Assembly: GCA_910588125.1 (NCBI GenBank) | Contig: CAJUPI010000027.1 | Span: 1 to 37,170, forward strand | Reading direction: 5' to 3' | Length of the DNA: 37,170 bases | Source: an uncultured Lachnospiraceae bacterium | GTDB lineage: Bacteria > Bacillota > Clostridia > Lachnospirales > Lachnospiraceae | Shown: in pieces, positions 1 to 7,983 of the stretch | How positions within the stretch are numbered: position 1 is the stretch's first letter | Layout of the letters: every line of letters starts with the position of its first letter | The notes under the pieces: generated by a model | Told to the model about the DNA's origin: nothing | Database searches by the model: none | The model's input: the letters and a program-made list of their open reading frames with translations, nothing else | Position numbers and translations under genes: made by a program

Positions 1-79
1 AGACTAAAGTCTAGCAGACTCGGGGAGAGTAGATTTTAAAAATACAATTCACGAATATCTTAAATTTTTCATAAATGCG

Positions 80-108
80 TTGACAAACATCCGATGAAAA
101 AGTATGAT
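80..108 (+). promoter_or_regulatory. Sigma-A type promoter of the cell-wall repeat protein gene
   Basis: TTGACA at 80-85 and TATGAT at 103-108 are separated by 17 bases, a near-consensus housekeeping promoter. Transcription would start near 115. The -10 box covers the upstream in-frame ATG at 104, which argues for the downstream start at 158. Confidence 0.7.
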
Positions 109-157
109 GAAGCTGTCAAAAGCCGGCAGGAGATGTTTGAGAAAAGAGGTGCTTTGT

Positions 158-673
158 ATGAAAAAGAGATTTTTGACAGTCGTGGCAGCAGCGCTGGCCC
201 TTTCTATATTTTCCACTACTGCGGCCTTTGCCCAGGGTTGGGGACGGACGAATAATAAATGGTTCTACTATCTGGATGACGGCAGTGTGGCGAAGGACAC
301 CTGGATTGATACCGAAGGCGGTCCTTATTGGGTGAGAAACGACGGTGTGATGGCTACGAGCCAATGGGTGGCGGACAATGACGGTTCCTGGTATTATGTG
401 GATAATGAGGGCAGAAGGCTGCAAAGCCAGCTTTTTAAGCAGGATAATGATCTTTACTGGTTGGATGCAGAAGGCGTGATGGCCTCAGAAGAGTGGATAC
501 AGACCGAGGACGGCAAATGGTATTATTTCCAGGGAGACGGCAAAGCGATGAAGAATGGCTGGAAGCTGATCGGTGAGGATTATTACTATTTTCTGAAGAG
601 CGGCGTGATGGCAAGAGATGCGCTGGTTCCCGGCGGATACCGGGTAGGGCCGGACGGGAAGTGGATTCAGTAA
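158..673 (+). CDS. Secreted cell-wall/choline-binding repeat protein
   Basis: A 171-residue protein with a classical signal peptide: KKR at residues 2-4, a hydrophobic core, and likely cleavage after AFA at residue 25. The mature part is almost wholly aromatic, Gly-rich repeats of about 20 residues (W..D.G.WYY.D..G and variants such as KWFYY, SWYYV, KWYYF, DYYYF), typical of the CW_binding_1 (choline/teichoic-acid-binding) family. No catalytic domain is attached, so it may be a surface adhesin-like or structural protein, or a partner of a separate enzyme. The start at 158 is chosen because AAAGAGGTG precedes it by a few bases, the signal peptide begins there, and an earlier in-frame ATG at 104 lies in the -10 box. 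It has its own promoter and terminator, so it is monocistronic. Confidence 0.8.
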   Translation: MKKRFLTVVAAALALSIFSTTAAFAQGWGRTNNKWFYYLDDGSVAKDTWIDTEGGPYWVRNDGVMATSQWVADNDGSWYYVDNEGRRLQSQLFKQDNDLYWLDAEGVMASEEWIQTEDGKWYYFQGDGKAMKNGWKLIGEDYYYFLKSGVMARDALVPGGYRVGPDGKWIQ

Positions 674-686
674 GGAGCATAGAGAT

Positions 687-728
687 AAGGACGTTTGTGC
701 AATAAGAGCATGGACGTCCTTACTTTTT
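687..728 (+). terminator. Rho-independent terminator after the cell-wall repeat gene
   Basis: The arms AAGGACGT (687-694) and ACGTCCTT (714-721) are perfectly complementary, with GTGC/GCAT pairing possible inside the loop, and are followed by ACTTTTTG. Confidence 0.7.
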
Positions 729-730
729 GA

Positions 731-866
731 TATCATAGGAAAGTGCGTCCTGTGATACAAGAAACGCTCCGCGAGGATGCGCGCTACGCGCAAAGGAAGA
801 TGGCGGCTGCCGCAGCCGCGCTCCGGTGCGTAAGTCCGGTTCGCGGGACTCTTTTATGGCGGAAAA
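731..866. other. GC-rich structured intergenic block, no gene recognised
   Basis: The 674-1073 gap holds the terminator above, this block and the leuB promoter. The block opens with an inverted repeat, TATCATAGGA (731-740) and TCCTGTGATA (748-757), and continues into strongly GC-rich sequence with further self-complementary stretches, including a perfect 8-bp arm pair around GCGGCTGC and GCAGCCGC near 802-818 and a GCGCG...CGCGC stretch near 780-792. Composition differs sharply from the AT-rich sequence that follows. A 67-codon reading frame crosses it but has no ribosome site or recognisable domain. It may be a degenerate interspersed repeat or a structured leader; neither can be shown from the window. 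Confidence 0.3.
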
Positions 867-965
867 TTTCCGGTAAAGGAAGAATATTCTCCGTGCAGAT
901 AACCCCAGGTTATACACATAATTCCAATCTCGTATATATTTTCTAAATAAATTCCCATCCAAATG

Positions 966-992
966 TTGAAAAATCAGGGCAAATGCGATAAT
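966..992 (+). promoter_or_regulatory. Possible extended -10 promoter of the leuB-ilvD-ilvB run
   Basis: TTGAAA at 966-971 and GATAAT at 987-992 lie 15 bases apart, and TGC immediately before the -10 forms an extended -10 element. The short spacer is compensated by the TG motif. No T-box leader (no AGGGTGG-type antiterminator box) is seen between here and leuB. Confidence 0.4.
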
Positions 993-1073
993 ATGAAAGG
1001 AAACACGCGACGGGGGCCGCCAGTATCGTGGCTTCGGGAAGTGAAAAGCTGAGAAAAGCAAGGGGAGATGAAG

Positions 1074-2156
1074 ATGGATTGCAGGATAGTGACCATTCCT
1101 GGTGACGGTATCGGGCCGGAGATTGTCCGGGAAGCATGCAAGGTGTTAGATAAGGTTGCCCGGGTATACGGGCATTCCTTTCATTATAAGGAGGTGTTGA
1201 TGGGCGGGTGCTCCATCGACGCTTACGGGGTTCCTCTGACGGAAGAGGCGCTGGAGACGGCGAGGCAGAGCGATGCCGTGCTCTTAGGCGCCGTGGGAGG
1301 AAACGTGGGTAACTCCCGCTGGTATGATGTGGCGCCGAACCTGCGGCCGGAAGCAGGGCTTTTGGCGATCCGCAAGGGGTTGAATTTATTTGCCAATATC
1401 CGGCCCGCTTATTTATATCGGGAGCTGGCAGAGGCTTGCCCGCTGAAAAAAGAGATCATCGGTGAGGGCTTTGATATGGTGATTATGCGGGAGCTGACCG
1501 GCGGGCTTTATTTTGGAGAGCGTCACACCGAAGAGGTGGGCGGTGTTTTACAGGCCACGGATACTCTTACCTACAATGAGACGGAGATCCGCCGGATTGC
1601 CGTCAAAGCGTTTGACATTGCCAGGAAACGGAGAAAAAGTGTTATCAGTGTGGATAAGGCGAATGTACTGGATTCTTCCCGGCTGTGGCGCAAGGTAGTG
1701 GAAGAGGTGGCGAAGGATTATCCGGAGGTTAAGCTGGAGCATATGCTGGTGGATAACTGCGCCATGCAGTTGGTGATGAATCCCGGGCAGTTTGACGTAG
1801 TGTTGACGGAAAATATGTTCGGCGATATTTTGTCCGATGAGGCCAGCATGATCACCGGCTCTATCGGAATGTTGTCTTCTGCCAGCTTAAATGAAAGCAA
1901 ATTTGGTATGTATGAGCCAAGCCACGGCTCGGCGCCGGATATTGCCGGCAAGGATTTAGCAAACCCGATTGCCACGATTCTCTCGGCGGCGATGATGCTT
2001 CGCTATTCTTTCGATCTGGATAAGGAAGCGGATGCTATTGAGGCGGCAGTGCAGAAGGTTTTGACAGAAGGATACCGGACTACGGATATTATGTCAGAGG
2101 GCTGTACAAAGGTGGGAACTGCTCAAATGGGAGATTTGATAGCAGAAAGGATCTGA
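1074..2156 (+). CDS. leuB: 3-isopropylmalate dehydrogenase
   Basis: Oxidises and decarboxylates 3-isopropylmalate to 2-ketoisocaproate with NAD+, the third step of leucine synthesis, in the cytosol. About 360 residues, the usual length. It has the family N-terminus (IPGDGIGPEI), the ELTGGLYFG segment with the catalytic Tyr, the VDKANVL segment with the catalytic Lys, the metal-binding Asp region (LSDEASM), and the NAD-loop motif GSAPDIAGKDLANP near residue 280. The ATG at 1068 touches the ribosome site AGGGGAG (1061-1067), whereas the ATG at 1074 sits six bases behind it, so I use 1074. It is the first gene of a tight run; ilvD follows after 34 bases. Isocitrate or tartrate dehydrogenase relatives are less likely because of the LeuB-type ELTGG segment and the ilv neighbours. 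Confidence 0.93.
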   Translation: MDCRIVTIPGDGIGPEIVREACKVLDKVARVYGHSFHYKEVLMGGCSIDAYGVPLTEEALETARQSDAVLLGAVGGNVGNSRWYDVAPNLRPEAGLLAIRKGLNLFANIRPAYLYRELAEACPLKKEIIGEGFDMVIMRELTGGLYFGERHTEEVGGVLQATDTLTYNETEIRRIAVKAFDIARKRRKSVISVDKANVLDSSRLWRKVVEEVAKDYPEVKLEHMLVDNCAMQLVMNPGQFDVVLTENMFGDILSDEASMITGSIGMLSSASLNESKFGMYEPSHGSAPDIAGKDLANPIATILSAAMMLRYSFDLDKEADAIEAAVQKVLTEGYRTTDIMSEGCTKVGTAQMGDLIAERI

Positions 2157-2190
2157 GAAAGATTAAAACAACAGAGGAGGAAAGCCAATT

Positions 2191-3852
2191 ATGAGAAGTG
2201 ATAATGCAAAATCAGGAATACAGCAGGCTCCGGCCCGCTCCCTGTTCCGGGCTCTGGGCTATACGGAGGAGGAGCTGGCAAGGCCCTTGATCGGTGTGGT
2301 CAGTTCTTACAATGAGATCGTCCCAGGCCATATGAATCTGGATAAAATTGTGGAAGCGGTCAAGCAGGGGGTGGCAATGGCAGGCGGAACCCCTGTTGTG
2401 TTTCCTGCTATTGCCGTTTGTGACGGTATTGCCATGGGGCACATAGGAATGAAATATTCTCTGGTGACCCGGGATCTGATTGCCGATTCTACAGAATGTA
2501 TGGCGCTGGCGCATCAGTTCGACGGATTGGTGATGGTCCCTAATTGTGACAAGAATGTGCCGGGGCTTCTGATGGCAGCGGCCCGTCTGAATATTCCCAC
2601 GGTATTTGTCAGCGGCGGTCCTATGCTGGCAGGTCGCGTAAAGGGAGAGAAAAAGAGCCTTTCTAGCATGTTTGAGGCAGTAGGCGCTTATGCAGCGGGG
2701 ACTATGACCGAGGAGGATGTGGAGGATTTTGCCAACCGGGTATGCCCTACCTGCGGTTCCTGCTCCGGTATGTATACGGCTAACAGCATGAACTGCTTGA
2801 CCGAGGTGCTCGGTATGGGGCTGAAGGGCAATGGAACGATTCCGGCGGTTTATTCCGAGCGGATCCGGCTGGCCAAGCATGCGGGCATGGCAGTGATGGA
2901 CATGGTGGAGAAGAATATCTGTCCCAGAGATATCATGACAGAAGCGGCTTTTCGCAATGCTTTGACTATGGATATGGCTCTGGGGTGCAGCACCAACAGT
3001 ATGCTGCATCTGCCAGCCATTGCCCATGAGGCGGGGGTGGAGCTGAATGTGGATATTGCCAATGAGATCAGTGCCAAAACGCCGAATCTTTGCCATCTGG
3101 CACCGGCCGGCCCTACATATATGGAGGATTTGAACGAGGCAGGCGGAGTCTATGCGGTGATGAACGAGATCAGCAAGCTGGGGCTTTTGAACCTGGATTG
3201 CATAACTGTCACGGGAAAGACTGTGGGCGAGAATATTAAGGGATGCATAAACAAGAACCCTGAGGTGATCCGCACCGTGGAGAACCCTTATTCCGCCACT
3301 GGCGGAATCGCTGTGCTGCGGGGTAATCTGGCGCCGGACTCCTGTGTGGTGAAGCGCTCGGCTGTTGTGCCGGAGATGCTTCAGCATGAAGGCCCGGCCA
3401 GGGTGTTTGACAGTGAGGAGGAGGCGATTGATGCGATCAAGGGCGGCAGGATTGTGGCCGGCGATGTCGTAGTGATCCGCTACGAGGGACCCAAAGGCGG
3501 CCCCGGCATGAGAGAGATGCTGAATCCTACCTCTGCGATTGCCGGCATGGGGCTGGGGGCTTCGGTAGCCCTGATTACGGACGGGCGTTTCAGCGGTGCT
3601 TCCCGCGGCGCTTCTATCGGCCATGTGTGTCCGGAGGCGGCGGCCGGCGGCCCCATCGGCCTGGTGCAGGAGGGGGATATCATCGCCATCGATATCAACG
3701 CCAATACCATCAATATGAAGGTGTCGGATGAAGAGCTGGCAAAGCGAAAAGAAGGCTGGAGTCCCAAGAAAAAAGAAGTATCCGGATATTTGAAACGCTA
3801 TGCCGCGCAGGTCACCAGTGCAGACAGAGGAGCAGTACTGAAGGGAAATTAG
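2191..3852 (+). CDS. ilvD: Dihydroxy-acid dehydratase
   Basis: Dehydrates 2,3-dihydroxy-isovalerate and 2,3-dihydroxy-3-methylvalerate to the 2-keto acids of valine and isoleucine synthesis, using an Fe-S cluster and Mg2+. It has 553 residues, normal for bacteria. Cluster Cys residues lie in NCDKNVPG (near residue 117) and in CPTCGSCSGMYTANSMNCL (near 186-205). Other IlvD/Edd motifs are PGHMNLDKI near the N-terminus, ALGCSTNSMLHLPAIA in the middle, and PKGGPGMREM and TDGRFSGASRG in the C-terminal half. The TDGRFSGA.RG form and the gene context favour IlvD over phosphogluconate dehydratase. GAGGAGG precedes the ATG. The gap to ilvB is 47 bases. Confidence 0.95.
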   Translation: MRSDNAKSGIQQAPARSLFRALGYTEEELARPLIGVVSSYNEIVPGHMNLDKIVEAVKQGVAMAGGTPVVFPAIAVCDGIAMGHIGMKYSLVTRDLIADSTECMALAHQFDGLVMVPNCDKNVPGLLMAAARLNIPTVFVSGGPMLAGRVKGEKKSLSSMFEAVGAYAAGTMTEEDVEDFANRVCPTCGSCSGMYTANSMNCLTEVLGMGLKGNGTIPAVYSERIRLAKHAGMAVMDMVEKNICPRDIMTEAAFRNALTMDMALGCSTNSMLHLPAIAHEAGVELNVDIANEISAKTPNLCHLAPAGPTYMEDLNEAGGVYAVMNEISKLGLLNLDCITVTGKTVGENIKGCINKNPEVIRTVENPYSATGGIAVLRGNLAPDSCVVKRSAVVPEMLQHEGPARVFDSEEEAIDAIKGGRIVAGDVVVIRYEGPKGGPGMREMLNPTSAIAGMGLGASVALITDGRFSGASRGASIGHVCPEAAAGGPIGLVQEGDIIAIDINANTINMKVSDEELAKRKEGWSPKKKEVSGYLKRYAAQVTSADRGAVLKGN

Positions 3853-3899
3853 AAAAGAGCAAGGAATCCCCATTACCAAATAGAAAAGGAGCTTAGCTG

Positions 3900-5648
3900 A
3901 TGTCAGAAATAAACACCTTACAAACGCACTCCCCTCAATTATCTCCGGAGCCGGTAGTGTTAAATGGCTCGGAGATCCTGATTGAGTGTCTGAAAGAACA
4001 GGGAGTGAAGACCGTGTTCGGATACCCGGGCGGTGCGATTTTGAACATTTACGACGCCCTCTATAAACACCAGGGAGAGATTACCCATGTGCTGACCTCC
4101 CATGAGCAGGGAGCGGCCCATGCCGCTGACGGTTATGCGCGGGCGACCGGCAAGGTAGGAGTATGTCTTGCCACTTCCGGTCCCGGCGCCACCAATCTGG
4201 TGACCGGGATTGCCACGGCCTACATGGATTCGATACCGATGGTGGCGATCACCTGCAATGTTGGCGTGAACCTGCTGGGAAAGGACAGCTTCCAGGAGAT
4301 TGATATTCTGGGAGTGACCATGCCCATCACCAAATATAATTTTATCGTCAAAGATATCAAAAAGCTGGCTTATGTGGTCCGCCGGGCATTTGCTATTGCC
4401 CAGAGCGGCCGGCCGGGTCCGGTACTGATCGATATCACTAAGAATGTGACAGCGGAGACCTGTGAATATGTGGCAGCAGAGCCGGAGCCGGTTGAGCGGC
4501 AGACGGACACGATCCGCGATGAGGACATTGAGACCGCGTTAGAGATGATCCGCAATGCCCAGAAGCCGTTTATCTTTGTGGGCGGCGGCGCAGTGCTGGC
4601 GAATGCCTCGGAGGAGCTGCGGACTCTGGCTCACCGCATTCAGGCGCCGGTGGCGGATTCCCTGATGGGGAAGGGCGCTTTCGACGGCACCGATGAGATG
4701 TATACCGGCATGGTGGGGATGCATGGCACGAAGACATCCAATTACGGGATTACGGAGTGCGATCTGCTGATTGTGGCCGGAGCCCGGTTCAGCGACCGCG
4801 TGACCGGCAATGCCGCCAAGTTCGCGCAGAATGCCCGGATTCTGCAGATTGATGTGGATCCGGCGGAGATCAACAAGAATATCCGCACTCATGCCAGTAT
4901 CATTGGGGATCTGCGGGTGGTGCTGCGCAGGCTGAATGCACGCCTGGATCCGATCAACCACGATGAATGGGTGAACCATGTGGAGCGCATGAAGGATATG
5001 TATCCATTGCGCTATGATAAGAGTGTGTTGACCGGCCCCTATGTGGTGGAGACGATTTATGATATGACGAAGGGCGATGCGATGATTGTCACCGAGGTGG
5101 GACAGCATCAGATGTGGGCGGCACAATATTATAAGTACAAAAAGCCCAGAACCTTCCTCACCTCCGGTGGCCTGGGAACGATGGGCTATGGCCTGGGAGC
5201 CGCGTTGGGGGCAAAGCTGGGGTGCCGGGATATGGGACAGCCGGATAAGACGGTGATCAATATTGCCGGGGATGGCTGTTTCCGCATGAATATGAACGAG
5301 ATCGCCACGGCAGTGCGCTACAATATTCCGGTGATTCAGGTAGTGATCAACAATCATGTACTGGGGATGGTGCGTCAGTGGCAGACACTGTTCTATGGCA
5401 AACGGTATTCGCATACGGTATTAAATGATGCAGTGGATTTTGTGAAGCTGGCAGAGGCAATGGGGGCAAAGGCCTTCCGGGTGAGCAGCCGGGAAGAGCT
5501 GCGGCCGGCGCTTGAGCAGGCTATGGCCTTGGGAACACCGGTGGTCATTGACTGCCAGATCAACTGCGATGACAAAGTATATCCGATGGTCTCGCCGGGG
5601 GCACCGATTCAGGATGCGTTTGACGATACGGATCTGAAGATAAAATAA
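3900..5648 (+). CDS. ilvB: Acetolactate synthase, large (catalytic) subunit
   Basis: Thiamine-diphosphate enzyme that condenses pyruvate with pyruvate or 2-ketobutyrate, the first common step for valine, leucine and isoleucine. It has 582 residues. The N-terminal PYR domain carries FGYPGGAILNIYDAL and TSHEQGAAHAADGYARATG with the catalytic Glu, followed by the central domain and a C-terminal PP domain with the cofactor motif GDGCFRMNMNEI...INN (near residues 458-488). The extreme N-terminus has an extra polar stretch before VLNGSEILIECL. No small regulatory subunit (ilvN) and no ilvC follows; the next gene is serC, 52 bases downstream, after a weak 6-bp hairpin (TGTCCA/TGGACA, 5664-5681). The regulatory subunit must be elsewhere or absent. 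An anabolic rather than fermentative AlsS role is inferred from the leuB-ilvD context. Confidence 0.93.
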   Translation: MSEINTLQTHSPQLSPEPVVLNGSEILIECLKEQGVKTVFGYPGGAILNIYDALYKHQGEITHVLTSHEQGAAHAADGYARATGKVGVCLATSGPGATNLVTGIATAYMDSIPMVAITCNVGVNLLGKDSFQEIDILGVTMPITKYNFIVKDIKKLAYVVRRAFAIAQSGRPGPVLIDITKNVTAETCEYVAAEPEPVERQTDTIRDEDIETALEMIRNAQKPFIFVGGGAVLANASEELRTLAHRIQAPVADSLMGKGAFDGTDEMYTGMVGMHGTKTSNYGITECDLLIVAGARFSDRVTGNAAKFAQNARILQIDVDPAEINKNIRTHASIIGDLRVVLRRLNARLDPINHDEWVNHVERMKDMYPLRYDKSVLTGPYVVETIYDMTKGDAMIVTEVGQHQMWAAQYYKYKKPRTFLTSGGLGTMGYGLGAALGAKLGCRDMGQPDKTVINIAGDGCFRMNMNEIATAVRYNIPVIQVVINNHVLGMVRQWQTLFYGKRYSHTVLNDAVDFVKLAEAMGAKAFRVSSREELRPALEQAMALGTPVVIDCQINCDDKVYPMVSPGAPIQDAFDDTDLKIK

Positions 5649-5700
5649 AGGGATAAGTGAGGATGTCCAAAAATATGGACAAAAAGGAGGAAAAACAGCA

Positions 5701-6786
5701 ATGGGAAGAGTCTATAACTTTTCGGCGGGTCCGGCGGTGCTGCCGGAGGAGGTTTTAAGAGAAGCGGCGGAAGAAATGCTGGATTATAAGGGCACAGGTA
5801 TGTCTGTGATGGAGATGAGCCATCGTTCCAAGGCGTTTGAGACGATTATCCAGGAGGCGGAGGCCGATTTGCGGGAGCTGATGAATATCCCGGACAACTA
5901 CAAGGTACTGTTTTTGCAGGGCGGCGCACATCTGCAGTTTTCCATGATTCCGCAGAATCTGATGAAGAATAAGGTAGCGGATTATATCATCACCGGACAG
6001 TGGGCCAAGAAAGCCTTTAAGGAAGCACAGAAATATGGAAAGGCCGTGGCCGTGGCATCCAGTGATGACAAGACCTTCAGCTATATTCCGGATTGCTCGG
6101 ATCTGCCGATTGACGACGATGCGGATTATGTATATATCTGTGAGAATAATACGATTTATGGTACTAAGTTCAAGACGCTGCCGAATACCAAGGGCAAGAC
6201 CCTGGTGGCGGATGTCTCTTCCTGTTTCCTCTCCGAGCCGGTCGATGTGACCAAATATGGCGTAATCTATGGCGGAGTACAGAAAAATATCGGTCCGGCC
6301 GGCGTGGTGATCGTGATTATCCGGGAGGATCTGATCACAGAGGATGTGCTGGAGGGCACACCGACGATGTGCCAGTATAAGACACATGCAGACGCCAAGT
6401 CTTTGTATAATACGCCGCCGGCTTATGGCATTTATATTTGCGGGAAGGTGTTTAAGTGGCTGAAGGCAAAAGGCGGCCTGGCTGCGATGAAAGAGTACAA
6501 TGAGAAAAAGGCAAAGATCCTTTATGATTTCCTGGATGAGAGCAAGCTCTTTAAGGGGACTGTGGTGAAAGAGGATCGCTCACTGATGAATGTCCCGTTT
6601 GTGACCGGAGATGCCGATCTGGATGCCTTGTTCATCAAGGAGGCTACGGCAGCCGGATTTGTGAATCTGAAAGGCCACCGGACTGTTGGCGGCATGCGTG
6701 CCAGCATCTACAATGCGATGCCGATGGAAGGCGTGGAGAAGCTGGTAGAGTTTATGAAGAAATTTGAGGAGGCACATCAGGCATGA
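5701..6786 (+). CDS. serC: Phosphoserine aminotransferase
   Basis: PLP enzyme converting 3-phosphohydroxypyruvate plus glutamate to O-phosphoserine, the second step of serine synthesis; some homologues also serve pyridoxal phosphate synthesis. It has 361 residues, typical for SerC. It starts with the family signature YNFSAGPAVLPEEVL and contains MSHRSKAF, FLQGGAHLQFSMIP, and the PLP-Lys segment GVIYGGVQKNIGPAG near residues 190-200. The C-terminal RTVGGMRASIYNAMP segment is also diagnostic. AAAAAGGAGG precedes the start. The stop overlaps the serA start in ATGA at 6783-6786, implying translational coupling and matched output of the two serine enzymes. Confidence 0.95.
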   Translation: MGRVYNFSAGPAVLPEEVLREAAEEMLDYKGTGMSVMEMSHRSKAFETIIQEAEADLRELMNIPDNYKVLFLQGGAHLQFSMIPQNLMKNKVADYIITGQWAKKAFKEAQKYGKAVAVASSDDKTFSYIPDCSDLPIDDDADYVYICENNTIYGTKFKTLPNTKGKTLVADVSSCFLSEPVDVTKYGVIYGGVQKNIGPAGVVIVIIREDLITEDVLEGTPTMCQYKTHADAKSLYNTPPAYGIYICGKVFKWLKAKGGLAAMKEYNEKKAKILYDFLDESKLFKGTVVKEDRSLMNVPFVTGDADLDALFIKEATAAGFVNLKGHRTVGGMRASIYNAMPMEGVEKLVEFMKKFEEAHQA

Positions 6787-7946
6787 AAACCATTCATTGT
6801 TTAAACGCGATTTCGAAGTACGGCCTTGGCTTTTTGACCGAGGATTACAAGCTGACCGAGGATATGAAAGAGGCAGAAGGGATTCTGGTGCGGAGCGCCT
6901 CTCTGCACGATACGGAGTTTTCCGAATCCCTGCAGGCGATTGCCAGAGCCGGCGCCGGTGTCAACAATATCCCGCTGGAGGACTGTGCTAAAGCCGGTAT
7001 TGTGGTATTTAATACCCCAGGCGCCAATGCCAACGGCGTAAAGGAGCTGGTGCTGGCCGGGATGCTGCTGGCCAGCCGCGACATTATCGGCGGCATTGCC
7101 TGGTGCCAGGAGAACAAGGGCGATGAGAACATTTCCAAGACCGTGGAGAAGAGCAAGAAGGCATTTGCCGGCGGCGAGATCAAGGGCAAGAAGCTGGGAG
7201 TGATTGGCCTTGGCGCTATCGGCGCCGAGGTGGCAAACGCGGCGGCCGCGCTGGGGATGGAAGTTTACGGTTATGACCCGTATATTTCGGTCAATGCCGC
7301 CTGGATGCTGTCCCGGGATGTCAAGCATATCACCAGTGTAGATACCATTTATCAGGAGTGCGATTTCATTACCGTGCATGTGCCGCTTCTGGATGGCACC
7401 AGAGGTATGATCAATCAGGAAAATATCGCCATGATGAAGGATGGCGTGGTAATTCTGAATTTTGCCCGCGATCTGCTGGTCAATGATGATGATATGGCAG
7501 CGGCGTTATCTTCCGGTAAAGTGAAAAAATATGTGACGGACTTCCCGAACCCCAAGGCCGTCAATATGCAGAACGTGATTGTGATTCCGCATTTGGGAGC
7601 TTCCACTGAGGAGTCGGAGGATAATTGCGCTAAGATGGCGGTGATGGAGATCATGGATTATTTAGAGAACGGCAATATCCGTAATTCGGTCAATTATCCG
7701 GCTTGTGATATGGGCGTGTGCAAGACCGAGAGCCGTGTGGCAGTGATGCATCTGAACGTGCCGAACATGATCGGGCAGGTGACCGGCACGATGGCGTCCG
7801 CTGGTATCAATATATCCGATATGACCAATAAGAGCCGTGAGAAATATGCGTATACGCTGATGGATTTGGATAAGCAGCCGGATGCGGAGACGATTGAAAA
7901 GCTTGCAGCGATTGATGGAATTTTGCGGGTGCGGGTGATTCAGTAA
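6783..7946 (+). CDS. serA: D-3-phosphoglycerate dehydrogenase, short form with ACT domain
   Basis: Oxidises 3-phosphoglycerate to 3-phosphohydroxypyruvate with NAD+, committing carbon to serine. It has 387 residues: an N-terminal substrate domain, an NAD-binding Rossmann domain (GLGAIGAEVANAAAALG near residue 140), the catalytic His in PHLGAST near 265, and a C-terminal ACT domain (about residues 318-387, MHLNVPNMIGQVTGTMA) that probably senses serine. The segment usually written ARG.LVDE reads ARDLLVNDDD here; the catalytic Arg is kept and the change looks like a subfamily trait rather than damage. It is translationally coupled to serC and followed by the DUF1015 gene after 37 bases. No serB-like phosphatase is in the window. 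Confidence 0.92.
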   Translation: MKTIHCLNAISKYGLGFLTEDYKLTEDMKEAEGILVRSASLHDTEFSESLQAIARAGAGVNNIPLEDCAKAGIVVFNTPGANANGVKELVLAGMLLASRDIIGGIAWCQENKGDENISKTVEKSKKAFAGGEIKGKKLGVIGLGAIGAEVANAAAALGMEVYGYDPYISVNAAWMLSRDVKHITSVDTIYQECDFITVHVPLLDGTRGMINQENIAMMKDGVVILNFARDLLVNDDDMAAALSSGKVKKYVTDFPNPKAVNMQNVIVIPHLGASTEESEDNCAKMAVMEIMDYLENGNIRNSVNYPACDMGVCKTESRVAVMHLNVPNMIGQVTGTMASAGINISDMTNKSREKYAYTLMDLDKQPDAETIEKLAAIDGILRVRVIQ

Positions 7947-7983
7947 GGTTTTTGCGAAGAGTGTCCAGAAAAAGGAGAGCGAT

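Noticed and set aside
743..946. A 67-codon frame through the GC-rich block
   Set aside because: Low-complexity Ala/Arg content created by the palindromes, no ribosome site, no domain.
674..1073. T-box leucine leader
   Set aside because: No AGGGTGG-type antiterminator sequence and no stem followed by a T-run before leuB.
2212..3879. A 555-codon open frame antisense to ilvD
   Set aside because: It is an exact shadow of the high-GC, codon-biased ilvD gene, has no ribosome site and no recognisable domain, and ilvD itself is fully intact.
4539..5414. A 291-codon open frame antisense to ilvB
   Set aside because: Shadow of ilvB with His/Ile-rich, low-information translation and no start signal.
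5664..5681. Terminator between ilvB and serC
   Set aside because: The TGTCCA/TGGACA stem is only 6 bp, AT-rich in the loop, and followed by A residues and the serC ribosome site instead of T residues.
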